Counted from the first letter of the stretch, positions 1-5,687 are shown. The stretch: DNA of 8,055 nucleotides from Victivallales bacterium (GCA_017615955.1 JAFZZD010000509.1:1-8055); one strand, 5' to 3'. The notes: generated by a model from the sequence alone, not told the origin. Made by a program: numbers and translations.

Positions 1-33
1 ATGCCTTGGCGGAAACAAGCTAGGGACTCGAGT

Positions 34-115
34 GCGCAGAAACGCAGAAAAATAAAAGCCTCTGCGCCTCTGCGCCTCTGCGCCTCTGCGTTTATAAAAC
101 TCTGCGCCTCTGCGT
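34..115 (-). repeat. Octamer repeat array, copy A
   Basis: Read on the minus strand this is an array of 8-bp units of the form RCGCRGAG. On the plus strand the complementary units CTCTGCGY sit at 60-67, 68-75, 76-83, 84-91, 100-107 and 108-115, with a short AT-rich insert (92-99) after the fourth. Two degenerate units in the opposite orientation lie at 34-49, so forward units, an AT-rich spacer and inverted units follow each other, as in the copy at 5630-5687. The last base of the unit at 108-115 is the first base of the TTA that gives the TAA stop of the minus-strand gene. The array shares its unit with 4311-4404 and 5630-5687. Its role is unknown; it could be a dispersed non-autonomous element or a 3'-end RNA structure. 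Confidence 0.9.
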
Positions 116-972
116 TATTGTGCGGGGCGGAGGCGGTAGAAGTGATTGACCACCATGTCGTCCGCGATGTTCATGCCATGTGAGCCCTTGGTGTTTTCGG
201 GGCTGATTTCGTGGTTGCCGTGGTCTGGCGTGACCAGGAAGGCCCTGTTGTACTTTGCCCAGTATTTGTCTGTGGCGGCTACCAGGTTTTCTGTGTATTT
301 TGCGGAGAGTTCAAGTTGTCCGATTGCCTCGTCTGACCATGGACCGTACAGGTGTGAATAGTGGTCGTAGTCCGTCTGGTACGAGATTATGAGGTCGTAG
401 TAATCCTCTTCGATGAGCTTCAACGTGAGCTGGTTTACTGCCTCGTCCGTGCGCAGTGAATAGTAGTCAACTCTGCGCTTTCTGAAGATCATGTCTATGC
501 TGCAGCCATTGACGGAGACGATTGCCACGTTCTTGCCGGCAAGTGCCATTACGTCGAACAGTGTCTGGATTTCCAGCACGGGCTTCATGTATTCCTTGAT
601 GCCGTGGACCTGAGGCGACGCGCCAGAGAAGATTGTGGCGAAGCAGACCGGGGTTACGCTTGCCATCACGGTGGTGCCCTTGAACATGAAGTCAGTGGCC
701 TTCTTGATGCGGCCCACTATTTCAGGGTGCCTTTGCAGATGGACATCGCCCACCGCGTCCGGACAGAAAACCAGAGCCTTCTGGCATTTGCCGTCATCTC
801 CGAACAGGTGGTATGCCTGGTCCACCACCTGCGGCACGGTGAAGCCGCCGCATACGTCTGGCGGCTCGATGCCGAACAACGCGCACAATGTTGGCGTGAC
901 ATTGCCAGTGGTGTAATCCACGCCATACTGCTTCATATAGGAAACCAATTCCTCGCGACTCGTCTCGTTCAT
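115..972 (-). CDS. Alkaline phosphatase superfamily protein (type I phosphodiesterase/nucleotide pyrophosphatase-like)
   Basis: This 285-residue protein should hydrolyse a phosphomonoester or phosphodiester in the cytoplasm using two bound metal ions; the substrate is unknown. Visible superfamily positions are Asp72 (in VFCPDAVGD), a candidate Thr nucleophile at 107 (SVTPVCFATIFSG, followed by ASPQVHGI), Asp203 and His207 (DYDHYSHLYGP, matching the D-x3-H motif of nucleotide pyrophosphatases), Asp250-His251 (TPDHGNHE) and His265 (GSHG). So the whole metal site appears present. The first 65 or so residues form an extension before the core. There is no signal peptide or membrane segment. The ATG (970-972) is preceded by GAGGAG (981-986 on this strand) at 8 nt. 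The gene diverges from the regulator at 1229, and both operators lie between them. Its stop codon is formed by the edge of the octamer repeat. Superfamily assignment is firm; the specific reaction is not. Confidence 0.88.
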   Translation of the reverse strand: MNETSREELVSYMKQYGVDYTTGNVTPTLCALFGIEPPDVCGGFTVPQVVDQAYHLFGDDGKCQKALVFCPDAVGDVHLQRHPEIVGRIKKATDFMFKGTTVMASVTPVCFATIFSGASPQVHGIKEYMKPVLEIQTLFDVMALAGKNVAIVSVNGCSIDMIFRKRRVDYYSLRTDEAVNQLTLKLIEEDYYDLIISYQTDYDHYSHLYGPWSDEAIGQLELSAKYTENLVAATDKYWAKYNRAFLVTPDHGNHEISPENTKGSHGMNIADDMVVNHFYRLRPAQ

Positions 973-1023
973 TTACTTTTCTCCTCGTTGTGTATTGAAA
1001 CTGTTGGATTTGAAATGTTCGGG

Positions 1024-1052
1024 AATATAATTGCATAATCTGCAATTGCAAA
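1024..1052 (-). promoter_or_regulatory. Candidate promoter for the minus-strand phosphodiesterase gene
   Basis: On the minus strand TTTGCA (1047-1052) and TATATT (1024-1029) are separated by 17 bp, matching sigma-70 boxes at 4/6 and 5/6 positions. Transcription would start near 1017, giving a leader of about 45 nt that contains the GAGGAG site. A 10-bp palindrome, TGCAATTGCA, lies at 1041-1050. A second candidate further upstream (1102-1131) competes with this one; the sequence does not decide. Confidence 0.4.
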
Positions 1053-1095
1053 AATGACGCAACATTTAGGATGCTATTACTGTTTTTGTATTTAG

Positions 1096-1118
1096 ATACC
1101 AGTTATGTTATCTGGTAT
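1096..1118. promoter_or_regulatory. Operator O1 (upstream copy)
   Basis: An inverted repeat of ATACCA (1096-1101) and TGGTAT (1113-1118) is separated by 11 bp. One further base pair inside each arm also matches (ATACCAG and CTGGTAT). The same architecture recurs at 1191-1213, and both lie just upstream of a GntR/LacI-type regulator, so they are most simply read as its binding sites. O1 lies about 73-95 bp upstream of the predicted start of the regulator transcript. Confidence 0.7.
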
Positions 1119-1131
1119 TTAAAATTGTAAA
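1102..1131 (-). promoter_or_regulatory. Alternative minus-strand promoter overlapping operator O1
   Basis: On the minus strand TTTACA (1126-1131, 5/6 match to TTGACA) is followed after 18 bp by CATAAC (1102-1107, 4/6 match to TATAAT). If used, its -10 box would lie inside operator O1 (1096-1118), so the regulator would block it directly. The spacing and -10 box are weaker than ideal, so this is only a candidate. Confidence 0.25.
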
Positions 1132-1155
1132 ATAATAATTTTGTAACAAAAGGTA

Positions 1156-1184
1156 TTGCAAGTTTGGCAAAAGTTGTGTATAAT
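1156..1184 (+). promoter_or_regulatory. Sigma-70-type promoter of the regulator gene
   Basis: TTGCAA (1156-1161, 4/6 match to TTGACA) and a perfect TATAAT (1179-1184) are separated by exactly 17 bp. The predicted start of transcription is near 1191, which is also the first base of operator O2. The leader would be about 38 nt long and includes the AGAGG ribosome-binding site at 1219-1223. Confidence 0.72.
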
Positions 1185-1190
1185 ATTGGC

Positions 1191-1213
1191 ATACCACTAA
1201 ATGATACTGGTAT
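1191..1213. promoter_or_regulatory. Operator O2 at the transcription start of the regulator gene
   Basis: ATACCA (1191-1196) and TGGTAT (1208-1213) are separated by 11 bp, the same half-sites and spacing as O1. An overlapping smaller palindrome, GATAC-TG-GTATC, lies at 1203-1214. The site covers roughly +1 to +23 relative to the predicted start, just downstream of TATAAT, so a bound repressor would block initiation or early elongation. This implies autoregulation (inference). Confidence 0.72.
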
Positions 1214-1228
1214 CTAATAGAGGTGTTC

Positions 1229-2260
1229 ATGAACGTTCAGGCTGAATATTTCAGGCTATATAGCAAATTGAAGGAAGGCATAGAGACGGGCGTTTATGCT
1301 CCTGGCACGAAGCTGCCTTCGGAGCGTGCCCTGATGGAGCAGCAGGGGATAAGCCGCACCACCATACGCAGTGCATTGGAGCTGCTGGAGAATGACGGCT
1401 ATGTGGTGAAGCGTCCTGGCTTTGGCTGCGTGGTGAATGTGCGTACTGGTGACGAGGAGGCACGCAAGTTGCGGATCGGCATGGTTCTGAACATACACAA
1501 CAGCAGATACCAGAGTGGCTTGTTTCGCCACATCCAGAATGTGTCATGTCCTGGCTTTTCGGTGGAGTATCTGGTGATGAGCAAATCAAGTGTTCTTGAA
1601 GGCAAATGCGATGTGGATGGCATCATATTGTCCAGTTTTGGATCTGACGAGATACTTCGTCTTGAGCGGGAATACCATTATGACACGCCGCTGTTGTTCC
1701 TGAACAGGTTTTCTTTGCGGGAGGATTTCGCGTATCTTGCGGTGAACTACACTGACTTTTCCAGGCGCATTGTGAGCCGTCTGCTGAAGAACGGCGCCAG
1801 GCGCGTGGCTGTAGTGGGCTGTGGTGAAAGTGGGGAATTGGGGTATGCCGAGTTCACCAGGACGCAGGGATGGATAAAGGCATACGAGGAGGAGACTGGT
1901 TCTTATCCCAAGGAGTTGATGTTCAATAAGAATGTGGCGGTGAGAATGCCTGAATTCACGGAGTTTCTACGCAAGGACCCTCCTGATGTGGTCTATGTGC
2001 TTACTGGCGGCGAGCTGCCAGTGGCATGGGCGGGGCTGGTTCAGGCTGGGATGACACCTGGCAAGGACGTGGATGTGGTGTGCTTTGACGATGTGGAGGA
2101 GTTTGGCTTGCATTTCCATCCAGTGAGCTTTGTGCGCATGCCTCTGGATCTGATGGCCGGCAGGGCTGTGGACTATTTTGCCCACAGGGACAAAATGGAA
2201 GTGCCAAAGGCATTCATTGAGCCTCAGCTGATAGTCGAGAACTGCAAGTATCTGCTTTAG
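1229..2260 (+). CDS. GntR-family transcriptional regulator with LacI-type sugar-binding domain
   Basis: This is a 343-residue, AraR-like hybrid repressor. Residues 4-70 form a GntR winged helix-turn-helix, seen in GVYAPGTKLPSERAL, the recognition helix SRTTIRSALELLENDG (about 42-57) and the wing VVKRPGFGCVV. From residue 81 (LRIGMVLN) to the end there is a periplasmic-binding-protein-like effector domain of the LacI/GalR kind, with segments such as DGIILSSFG, RRVAVVGCG, DVVYVLTGG and DVDVVCFDD. The ligand is expected to be a sugar but cannot be named. ATG 1229 is preferred over the in-frame GTG at 1223, because AGAGG (1219-1223) is 5 nt from the ATG and overlaps the GTG. Two matching operators precede the gene, one at the predicted transcription start, so it probably represses itself. 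It diverges from the phosphodiesterase gene and lies upstream of the carbohydrate genes on the same strand. Confidence 0.92.
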   Translation: MNVQAEYFRLYSKLKEGIETGVYAPGTKLPSERALMEQQGISRTTIRSALELLENDGYVVKRPGFGCVVNVRTGDEEARKLRIGMVLNIHNSRYQSGLFRHIQNVSCPGFSVEYLVMSKSSVLEGKCDVDGIILSSFGSDEILRLEREYHYDTPLLFLNRFSLREDFAYLAVNYTDFSRRIVSRLLKNGARRVAVVGCGESGELGYAEFTRTQGWIKAYEEETGSYPKELMFNKNVAVRMPEFTEFLRKDPPDVVYVLTGGELPVAWAGLVQAGMTPGKDVDVVCFDDVEEFGLHFHPVSFVRMPLDLMAGRAVDYFAHRDKMEVPKAFIEPQLIVENCKYLL

Positions 2261-2269
2261 AGAGGGGGG

Positions 2270-2347
2270 CAAAACTATTGGCTTTGCAAGCCCTTTCCGC
2301 TGGCTTTAGCCGGCGGCTCCGATAGTTTGCTTGGCGCAATAGTTTTG
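2270..2347 (+). other. Nested inverted-repeat element (possible structured RNA or terminator) in the 2261-2429 gap
   Basis: An outer perfect 11-bp inverted repeat, CAAAACTATTG (2270-2280) with CAATAGTTTTG (2337-2347), encloses two further hairpins. One is GGCTT-TGC-AAGCC (2280-2292). The other has an 8-bp stem at 2297-2304 and 2309-2316 with a TTTA loop and one G-U pair. ATAGTTT occurs twice on the right (2322-2328 and 2339-2345), so AAACTAT on the left (2272-2278) can pair with either. No clear run of T follows, so it is not a typical intrinsic terminator. It begins 9 nt after the regulator stop and may end that transcript or regulate the next gene. I see no gene and no convincing promoter in the rest of the gap; TATACT (2356-2361) lacks a good -35 partner. 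Confidence 0.6.
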
Positions 2348-2429
2348 GAATTACCTATACTGTTTTCAAATTTTAAATATTGTTCTATAGAAGAAGTTTT
2401 TCCAACAACAAAGAGAGGAGACAACAAAG

Positions 2430-3146
2430 ATGAGAAACAACAAAAGATTCACTTTGATTGAATTGTTGGTTGTGATTGCGATTATCGCCATTCTGGCGGC
2501 CATGCTGCTGCCCGCGCTGGCGAAGGCCCGCGCCAAGGCCAGGGACGTTTCTTGCCAGAACAATCTGAAGCAGATCGGGCTGTCAACGCAATTGTACTGC
2601 GATGACAACGACGAGCTGTTCCCTCCATTCTACCAGAAATACACCTACAACAACAAGGAATATTCAGGGCGTGACGCCATATTCCTGACCTATCTGTGCG
2701 GAGAGAACGGACGAACGGGATATGGTCTGGACAGGAAGATGCTCTGGTGCCCCAGCTGCCCGCCTGACTTTATCGATCCAAATGCCTACACATACTTCCA
2801 TTATGACCCAAACATATACATTCTCGGTGATGTTAGCAGCAGCATTTTAACCTCATCTCTAACTCAGTATTTCCCTGGCTGGCATCAGTTCCATCATAAG
2901 ATCTCGCAGATAAAGTCTCCCAGCACGAATATTCTTGTGGCTGATTCGCGCCGAGCCCAATGCTTCTACCTCCGCAGTAACTATGACTTCGGCTATTGGC
3001 ACGGCGCCTTTAACGGCAACACAGGTGACACAGGTCCTGGAAATCCGCAGATTGTTTATGTTGATGGGCACGTAGGCAAGGTTTTGACCAAAGATGAACT
3101 TGACGTTTCCAGGTATGCCAAGATTTACAATTCATCGTATTTCTAG
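2430..3146 (+). CDS. Pseudopilin-like protein with prepilin-type N-terminal cleavage/methylation domain
   Basis: This 238-residue protein starts with a short basic leader (MRNNKR) and then [16 protein letters not shown], the class III signal of type IV pilins and type II secretion pseudopilins. Prepilin peptidase would cut before Phe7, and the conserved Glu (+5) is Glu11. The hydrophobic helix covers about residues 8-31. The rest is a soluble domain carrying [15 protein letters not shown] (42-56), a WCPSC pair (106-110) and a C-terminal His191 to VYVDGHV (209-215) segment. This resembles the H-X9-DG type II secretion-like proteins expanded in Lentisphaerae and Planctomycetes, but the His-to-DG spacing is longer here (20 residues). 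Position -1 is Arg rather than the usual Gly. GGAG (2417-2420) precedes ATG at 9 nt. The lyase gene follows after 69 nt, suggesting co-transcription. It should sit in the inner membrane facing outward; its partner machine is not in the window. Confidence 0.9.
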   Translation: MRNNKRFTLIELLVVIAIIAILAAMLLPALAKARAKARDVSCQNNLKQIGLSTQLYCDDNDELFPPFYQKYTYNNKEYSGRDAIFLTYLCGENGRTGYGLDRKMLWCPSCPPDFIDPNAYTYFHYDPNIYILGDVSSSILTSSLTQYFPGWHQFHHKISQIKSPSTNILVADSRRAQCFYLRSNYDFGYWHGAFNGNTGDTGPGNPQIVYVDGHVGKVLTKDELDVSRYAKIYNSSYF

Positions 3147-3215
3147 GATTTTCTGGAATGGCAGGAGCCTCATCGGCCTTGCTTAGTGAGAGGACAATCT
3201 ATCTGAGGAGAGTAT

Positions 3216-4310
3216 ATGCTTTACACAAAAGAGATGTGGAATGCCTTGTTTGCGGAGGCGAAGGGCAATGCCAGGCTGAACGAGATGGCGGAGATTGCCA
3301 TGGAGGCACCGCTCTACACGGTCACCAATAAGATGCACGCGCTGCCCAAGGGCGGTGTGCCCAACGATTATGTCAGCATAGGGCCATACTGGTGGCCCGA
3401 CCCCGAAAAGGAGGATGGACTGCCCTGGATTCGCAGGGACGGCGAGATCAATCCCGTATTCTACGAATATGACAGCAAGACCATTTTCGACTTCACTACG
3501 GACGCGGGCTTGCTGATGCTTGCCGGTTTGGCGAATGGACGAAAGGATTATCTTGACAGGGCGGTTGAGCAACTGGAATCCTGGTTCATCAATCCCAAGA
3601 CCAGGATGAATCCGCACATGAGATTCGGGCAGTTTGTGCCAGGCAGGGCTGAAGGCAGGTGCTTCGGCATCATTGACGGGAAGGAGCTGTATTGGCTGTT
3701 CGAGTTGATGGAACTCATGCCCTTCAATGACACATGGACCCCTGGCAAGCTGAACGCAATCAAGGTATGGGCCGCCCAGTTGCTTAACTGGTTGCTCACC
3801 GACGAGCTGGGCATCACCGAAGGCAACACCCTGAACAACCACGCCATAAGCTATGACTGCATGGTGGCGATGTTCGCGCTTTTCATTGGAGACGAGGCAT
3901 TTGCCAGAAAACACCTCCAGGAACGCAGCATTCCACGCATTGCACAGCAATATGCGGCGGATGGCTCATTGCCGCTGGAACTGGACCGCACCGATTCCAA
4001 GGGATATAGCACCTTCACCGAGTTGTGCTTCCTGCAAGCGGCTGTTCTTGGAAAGAAGCTGGGCGTGGCATTCCCTGATGAGATGCTGAGGAAAGGCTTG
4101 ACATGGCTGGAGGAACACATCTACTCGCCTGACTGGAAGTGGGTGCAGATCGTCCCGTTCAAGCGCATATCGCCAATGGTGTATCAGTTCGCCGGCATGT
4201 TCTGGGATGAGCAGCAGCTGCTGGACAAGGCAAAGAGGGAATGCGCCGATGAGCCATGGAAGAAGATGATCGTGTTCCGCAGTGTCCGCTACAAGACAGT
4301 TCAGGGCTGA
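3216..4310 (+). CDS. Alginate-lyase-family protein without signal peptide
   Basis: This 364-residue protein matches the alginate lyase domain family (Pfam Alginate_lyase, an alpha/alpha-barrel fold found in PL5 and related lyases acting on uronate polymers). Hallmarks are YVSIGPYWWPDP (52-63) followed by GLPWIRRDGEINP, NNHAISYD with His209 as candidate catalytic residue, and DGSLPLELDRTDSKGYS (249-265) with Arg258 and Tyr264. Known members cleave glycosidic bonds next to uronic acids by beta-elimination; whether the substrate here is alginate, glucuronan or another uronate glycan cannot be told. Most members are exported, but this one starts MLYTKEMWNALFAEAKGN with no hydrophobic segment. An in-frame TGA at 3204-3206 rules out an upstream start. 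GAGGAG (3205-3210) lies 5 nt before the ATG. It probably acts on imported oligosaccharides in the cytoplasm. The TGA stop is directly followed by an in-frame TAA belonging to the octamer repeat. Confidence 0.88.
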   Translation: MLYTKEMWNALFAEAKGNARLNEMAEIAMEAPLYTVTNKMHALPKGGVPNDYVSIGPYWWPDPEKEDGLPWIRRDGEINPVFYEYDSKTIFDFTTDAGLLMLAGLANGRKDYLDRAVEQLESWFINPKTRMNPHMRFGQFVPGRAEGRCFGIIDGKELYWLFELMELMPFNDTWTPGKLNAIKVWAAQLLNWLLTDELGITEGNTLNNHAISYDCMVAMFALFIGDEAFARKHLQERSIPRIAQQYAADGSLPLELDRTDSKGYSTFTELCFLQAAVLGKKLGVAFPDEMLRKGLTWLEEHIYSPDWKWVQIVPFKRISPMVYQFAGMFWDEQQLLDKAKRECADEPWKKMIVFRSVRYKTVQG

Positions 4311-4404
4311 TAACGCAGAGGCGCGGAGTTTTTAACGCAGAGGCGCGGAGTTTTTAACGCAGAGGCGCAGAGACGCGGAGGCGCAGAGGCGCGGAGGCGC
4401 AGAG
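4311..4404 (+). repeat. Octamer repeat array, copy B
   Basis: Two identical 22-bp direct repeats (4311-4332 and 4333-4354) are each made of TAACGCAGAGGCGCGGAG plus TTTT. They are followed by TA and six uninterrupted octamers of the form RCGCRGAG (4357-4364, 4365-4372, 4373-4380, 4381-4388, 4389-4396, 4397-4404). All units point the same way as the flanking genes; unlike the other two copies there are no inverted units. Positions 4351-4380 are identical to 5625-5654 over 30 bp. The array starts directly after the stop of the lyase gene, and its last unit runs into the AAGGAG ribosome-binding site (4406-4411) of the next gene. It fills almost the whole 108-nt gap between the two genes. Confidence 0.95.
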
Positions 4405-4418
4405 GAAGGAGTGTGATT

Positions 4419-5615
4419 ATGTATAAGAAACTGATTGCGATAGTTTTGCTGTTGTGTGCGGTGGTGGCTTATGCCCTGGAAGGTTATGGCGCGGTGAATG
4501 TGCTGGACTTCAAGGACGATGTGATTGCCATTGGCACTGACAAGGAGGACTGGCAGCCTGCCATACAGAAGGCCGTGGCGAAGGCGTATGCCACCACGCG
4601 CACCTTGTATTTCCCCGCTGGCACCTACAACATCCAGAAGGCTCTAGACTTTAGTCGTGAACCTACACAGATGTACATTTCGGGTCTGACGGTCAATGGC
4701 GATGGTCGTTTCACCAGCATCATAAAACAGAACAACCCAAAGGAGAACTGCATAAACTGGACAGCCAAGACCTACAAGGGCGGCATCCAGGGCGGCACAA
4801 TCAACGAGATGTGCATTCTTGGCGGCGACATTGCACTGAACATGAAGTGGCACAACACCTTCACCATGACGCACTGCTATGTTGGCAACGCACGCATAGG
4901 CGTCTATGCGGAGGGGTGGAGCAACCGCTTTATCGACTTCATAATCAGGCATTGCTCCGAGGCTGGCTTTGTTGGCTGTGCGCATTTCAATGACTGCACC
5001 CTGCGGGATGCGTACCTGAGCCGCTGCGGCATCGGCATCAAATTTGACGGCGGCGCCAGGGGCGTGCGCGTTTCTGGCATAGGCATTGAGAACACTGTGA
5101 AGTGCGCGATGTACATTCGCGCCAGCCTGGCAATCGCAATTTCCGAATGCTATTTCGAGGGCAATGCAATGGAACCCGTCAAGGGCTGGGCAGAGAACTG
5201 CTCGATTTGGCTGGACTACGCCAACAACGGCATCAGCATCAATGGCTGCATCTTCAGGGGCACTGCCAAGAACTGCGGGCACATCGTCATCGGCAGCGGC
5301 GAGAACATCGCAATCCAGGACAATGTTGACCAAATACACTGGTGGGGCACAGACGCCCTGATTATGCTGGCGCGTCCCACAAATGTCAAACAGGACAAAG
5401 GCATCACAGGTCTCAAAGTGGAGAACAACAACTTCTGCTATGGCGGCAGGGCTGCACAGCCAGGCCCCATTGACTACCGCTACTTCGAGCGTGAGGCTGG
5501 CTTGTTTGACAAGGCAGTCAAGAATGGCGCCGTGCTTGAGGGCGGCAAGTCATTTGTCCGAACCATTACCCAGGCGGCGCAGAAAGACAAGACCGACGCA
5601 GTTGACTACGAATAG
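4419..5615 (+). CDS. Secreted pectate-lyase-like right-handed beta-helix protein
   Basis: This 398-residue protein has a signal peptide at residues 1-19 (MYKKLIAIVLLLCAVVAYA, cut before LEG) and then the N-terminal signature of the Pectate_lyase_3/GH28-like group: YGAVNVLDFKDD, a conserved pattern through DWQPAIQKAVAKA, and TLYFPAGTYNI (about 63-73). Short repeated beta-helix turns follow, such as ISECYFEGNAM, ISINGCIFRGTA and LKVENNNFCYGG. It probably binds or cleaves a polysaccharide in the periplasm or outside the cell. I cannot point to a catalytic triad, so lyase, hydrolase, epimerase or non-catalytic binding all remain possible. The mature protein has about 13 cysteines, many at similar places in successive turns. 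ATG 4419 is preferred over GTG 4413, because AAGGAG (4406-4411) is 7 nt from the ATG and only 1 nt from the GTG. The C-terminal tail (QAAQKDKTDAVDYE) is polar. Confidence 0.85.
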   Translation: MYKKLIAIVLLLCAVVAYALEGYGAVNVLDFKDDVIAIGTDKEDWQPAIQKAVAKAYATTRTLYFPAGTYNIQKALDFSREPTQMYISGLTVNGDGRFTSIIKQNNPKENCINWTAKTYKGGIQGGTINEMCILGGDIALNMKWHNTFTMTHCYVGNARIGVYAEGWSNRFIDFIIRHCSEAGFVGCAHFNDCTLRDAYLSRCGIGIKFDGGARGVRVSGIGIENTVKCAMYIRASLAIAISECYFEGNAMEPVKGWAENCSIWLDYANNGISINGCIFRGTAKNCGHIVIGSGENIAIQDNVDQIHWWGTDALIMLARPTNVKQDKGITGLKVENNNFCYGGRAAQPGPIDYRYFEREAGLFDKAVKNGAVLEGGKSFVRTITQAAQKDKTDAVDYE

Positions 5616-5629
5616 GTGTCATCATTTTT

Positions 5630-5687
5630 AACGCAGAGGCGCAGAGACGCGGAGCAAATTGCTTTTGCGCATCTGCGCCTCTGCGTT
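5630..5687 (+). repeat. Octamer repeat, copy C: hairpin with perfect 16-bp arms
   Basis: Three forward units (5631-5638, 5639-5646, 5647-5654) are followed by an AT-richer centre and two or three inverted units (5671-5678, 5679-5686, degenerate 5663-5670). The outer arms at 5630-5645 and 5672-5687 are perfect reverse complements over 16 bp. A small AGCA-AAT-TGCT hairpin (5653-5663) lies inside. The element lies 14 nt after the stop of the beta-helix gene and follows a TTTTT run. Its transcript should fold strongly and may end or attenuate transcription or protect the upstream mRNA, though no T-run follows directly, so it is not a standard intrinsic terminator. Positions 5625-5654 are identical to 4351-4380. 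Confidence 0.9.

Noticed and set aside
1..183. Plus-strand open frame (60 codons) over repeat copy A
   Set aside because: Its LRLCASA-like periodic sequence is simply the translated octamer repeat. Positions 1-33 hold nothing I can identify.
604..1038. Plus-strand open frame (144 codons) opposite the phosphodiesterase gene
   Set aside because: It overlaps the supported minus-strand gene and its ribosome-binding site, and has no motif.
3183..3950. Minus-strand open frame (255 codons) opposite the lyase gene
   Set aside because: It mirrors the codon pattern of the lyase, shows no domain motif, and the plus-strand protein has clear family signatures.
4311..4404. CRISPR array
   Set aside because: Units are 8 or 22 bp, tandem and without unique spacers of constant length, and no cas genes are present.
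4419..4475. Lipoprotein signal in the beta-helix protein (Cys13 in LLLC)
   Set aside because: A lipobox needs a small residue (Gly, Ala or Ser) before the Cys. Here it is Leu, and a good AYA cleavage site follows.
4644..5339. Long minus-strand open frame (231 codons) opposite the beta-helix gene
   Set aside because: Ala/Val/Asp-rich translation with no recognisable motif, no ribosome-binding site, and entirely inside a well-supported gene on the other strand.
5630..5687. Standard Rho-independent terminator
   Set aside because: The hairpin is strong but the T-run lies before it, not directly after; the 3' flank is TATAAT. It is kept as a repeat with possible terminating function.
34..5687. 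Composite transposon bounded by the repeat copies
   Set aside because: No transposase gene lies between or next to the copies, the copies differ in architecture, and no target-site duplications are visible.
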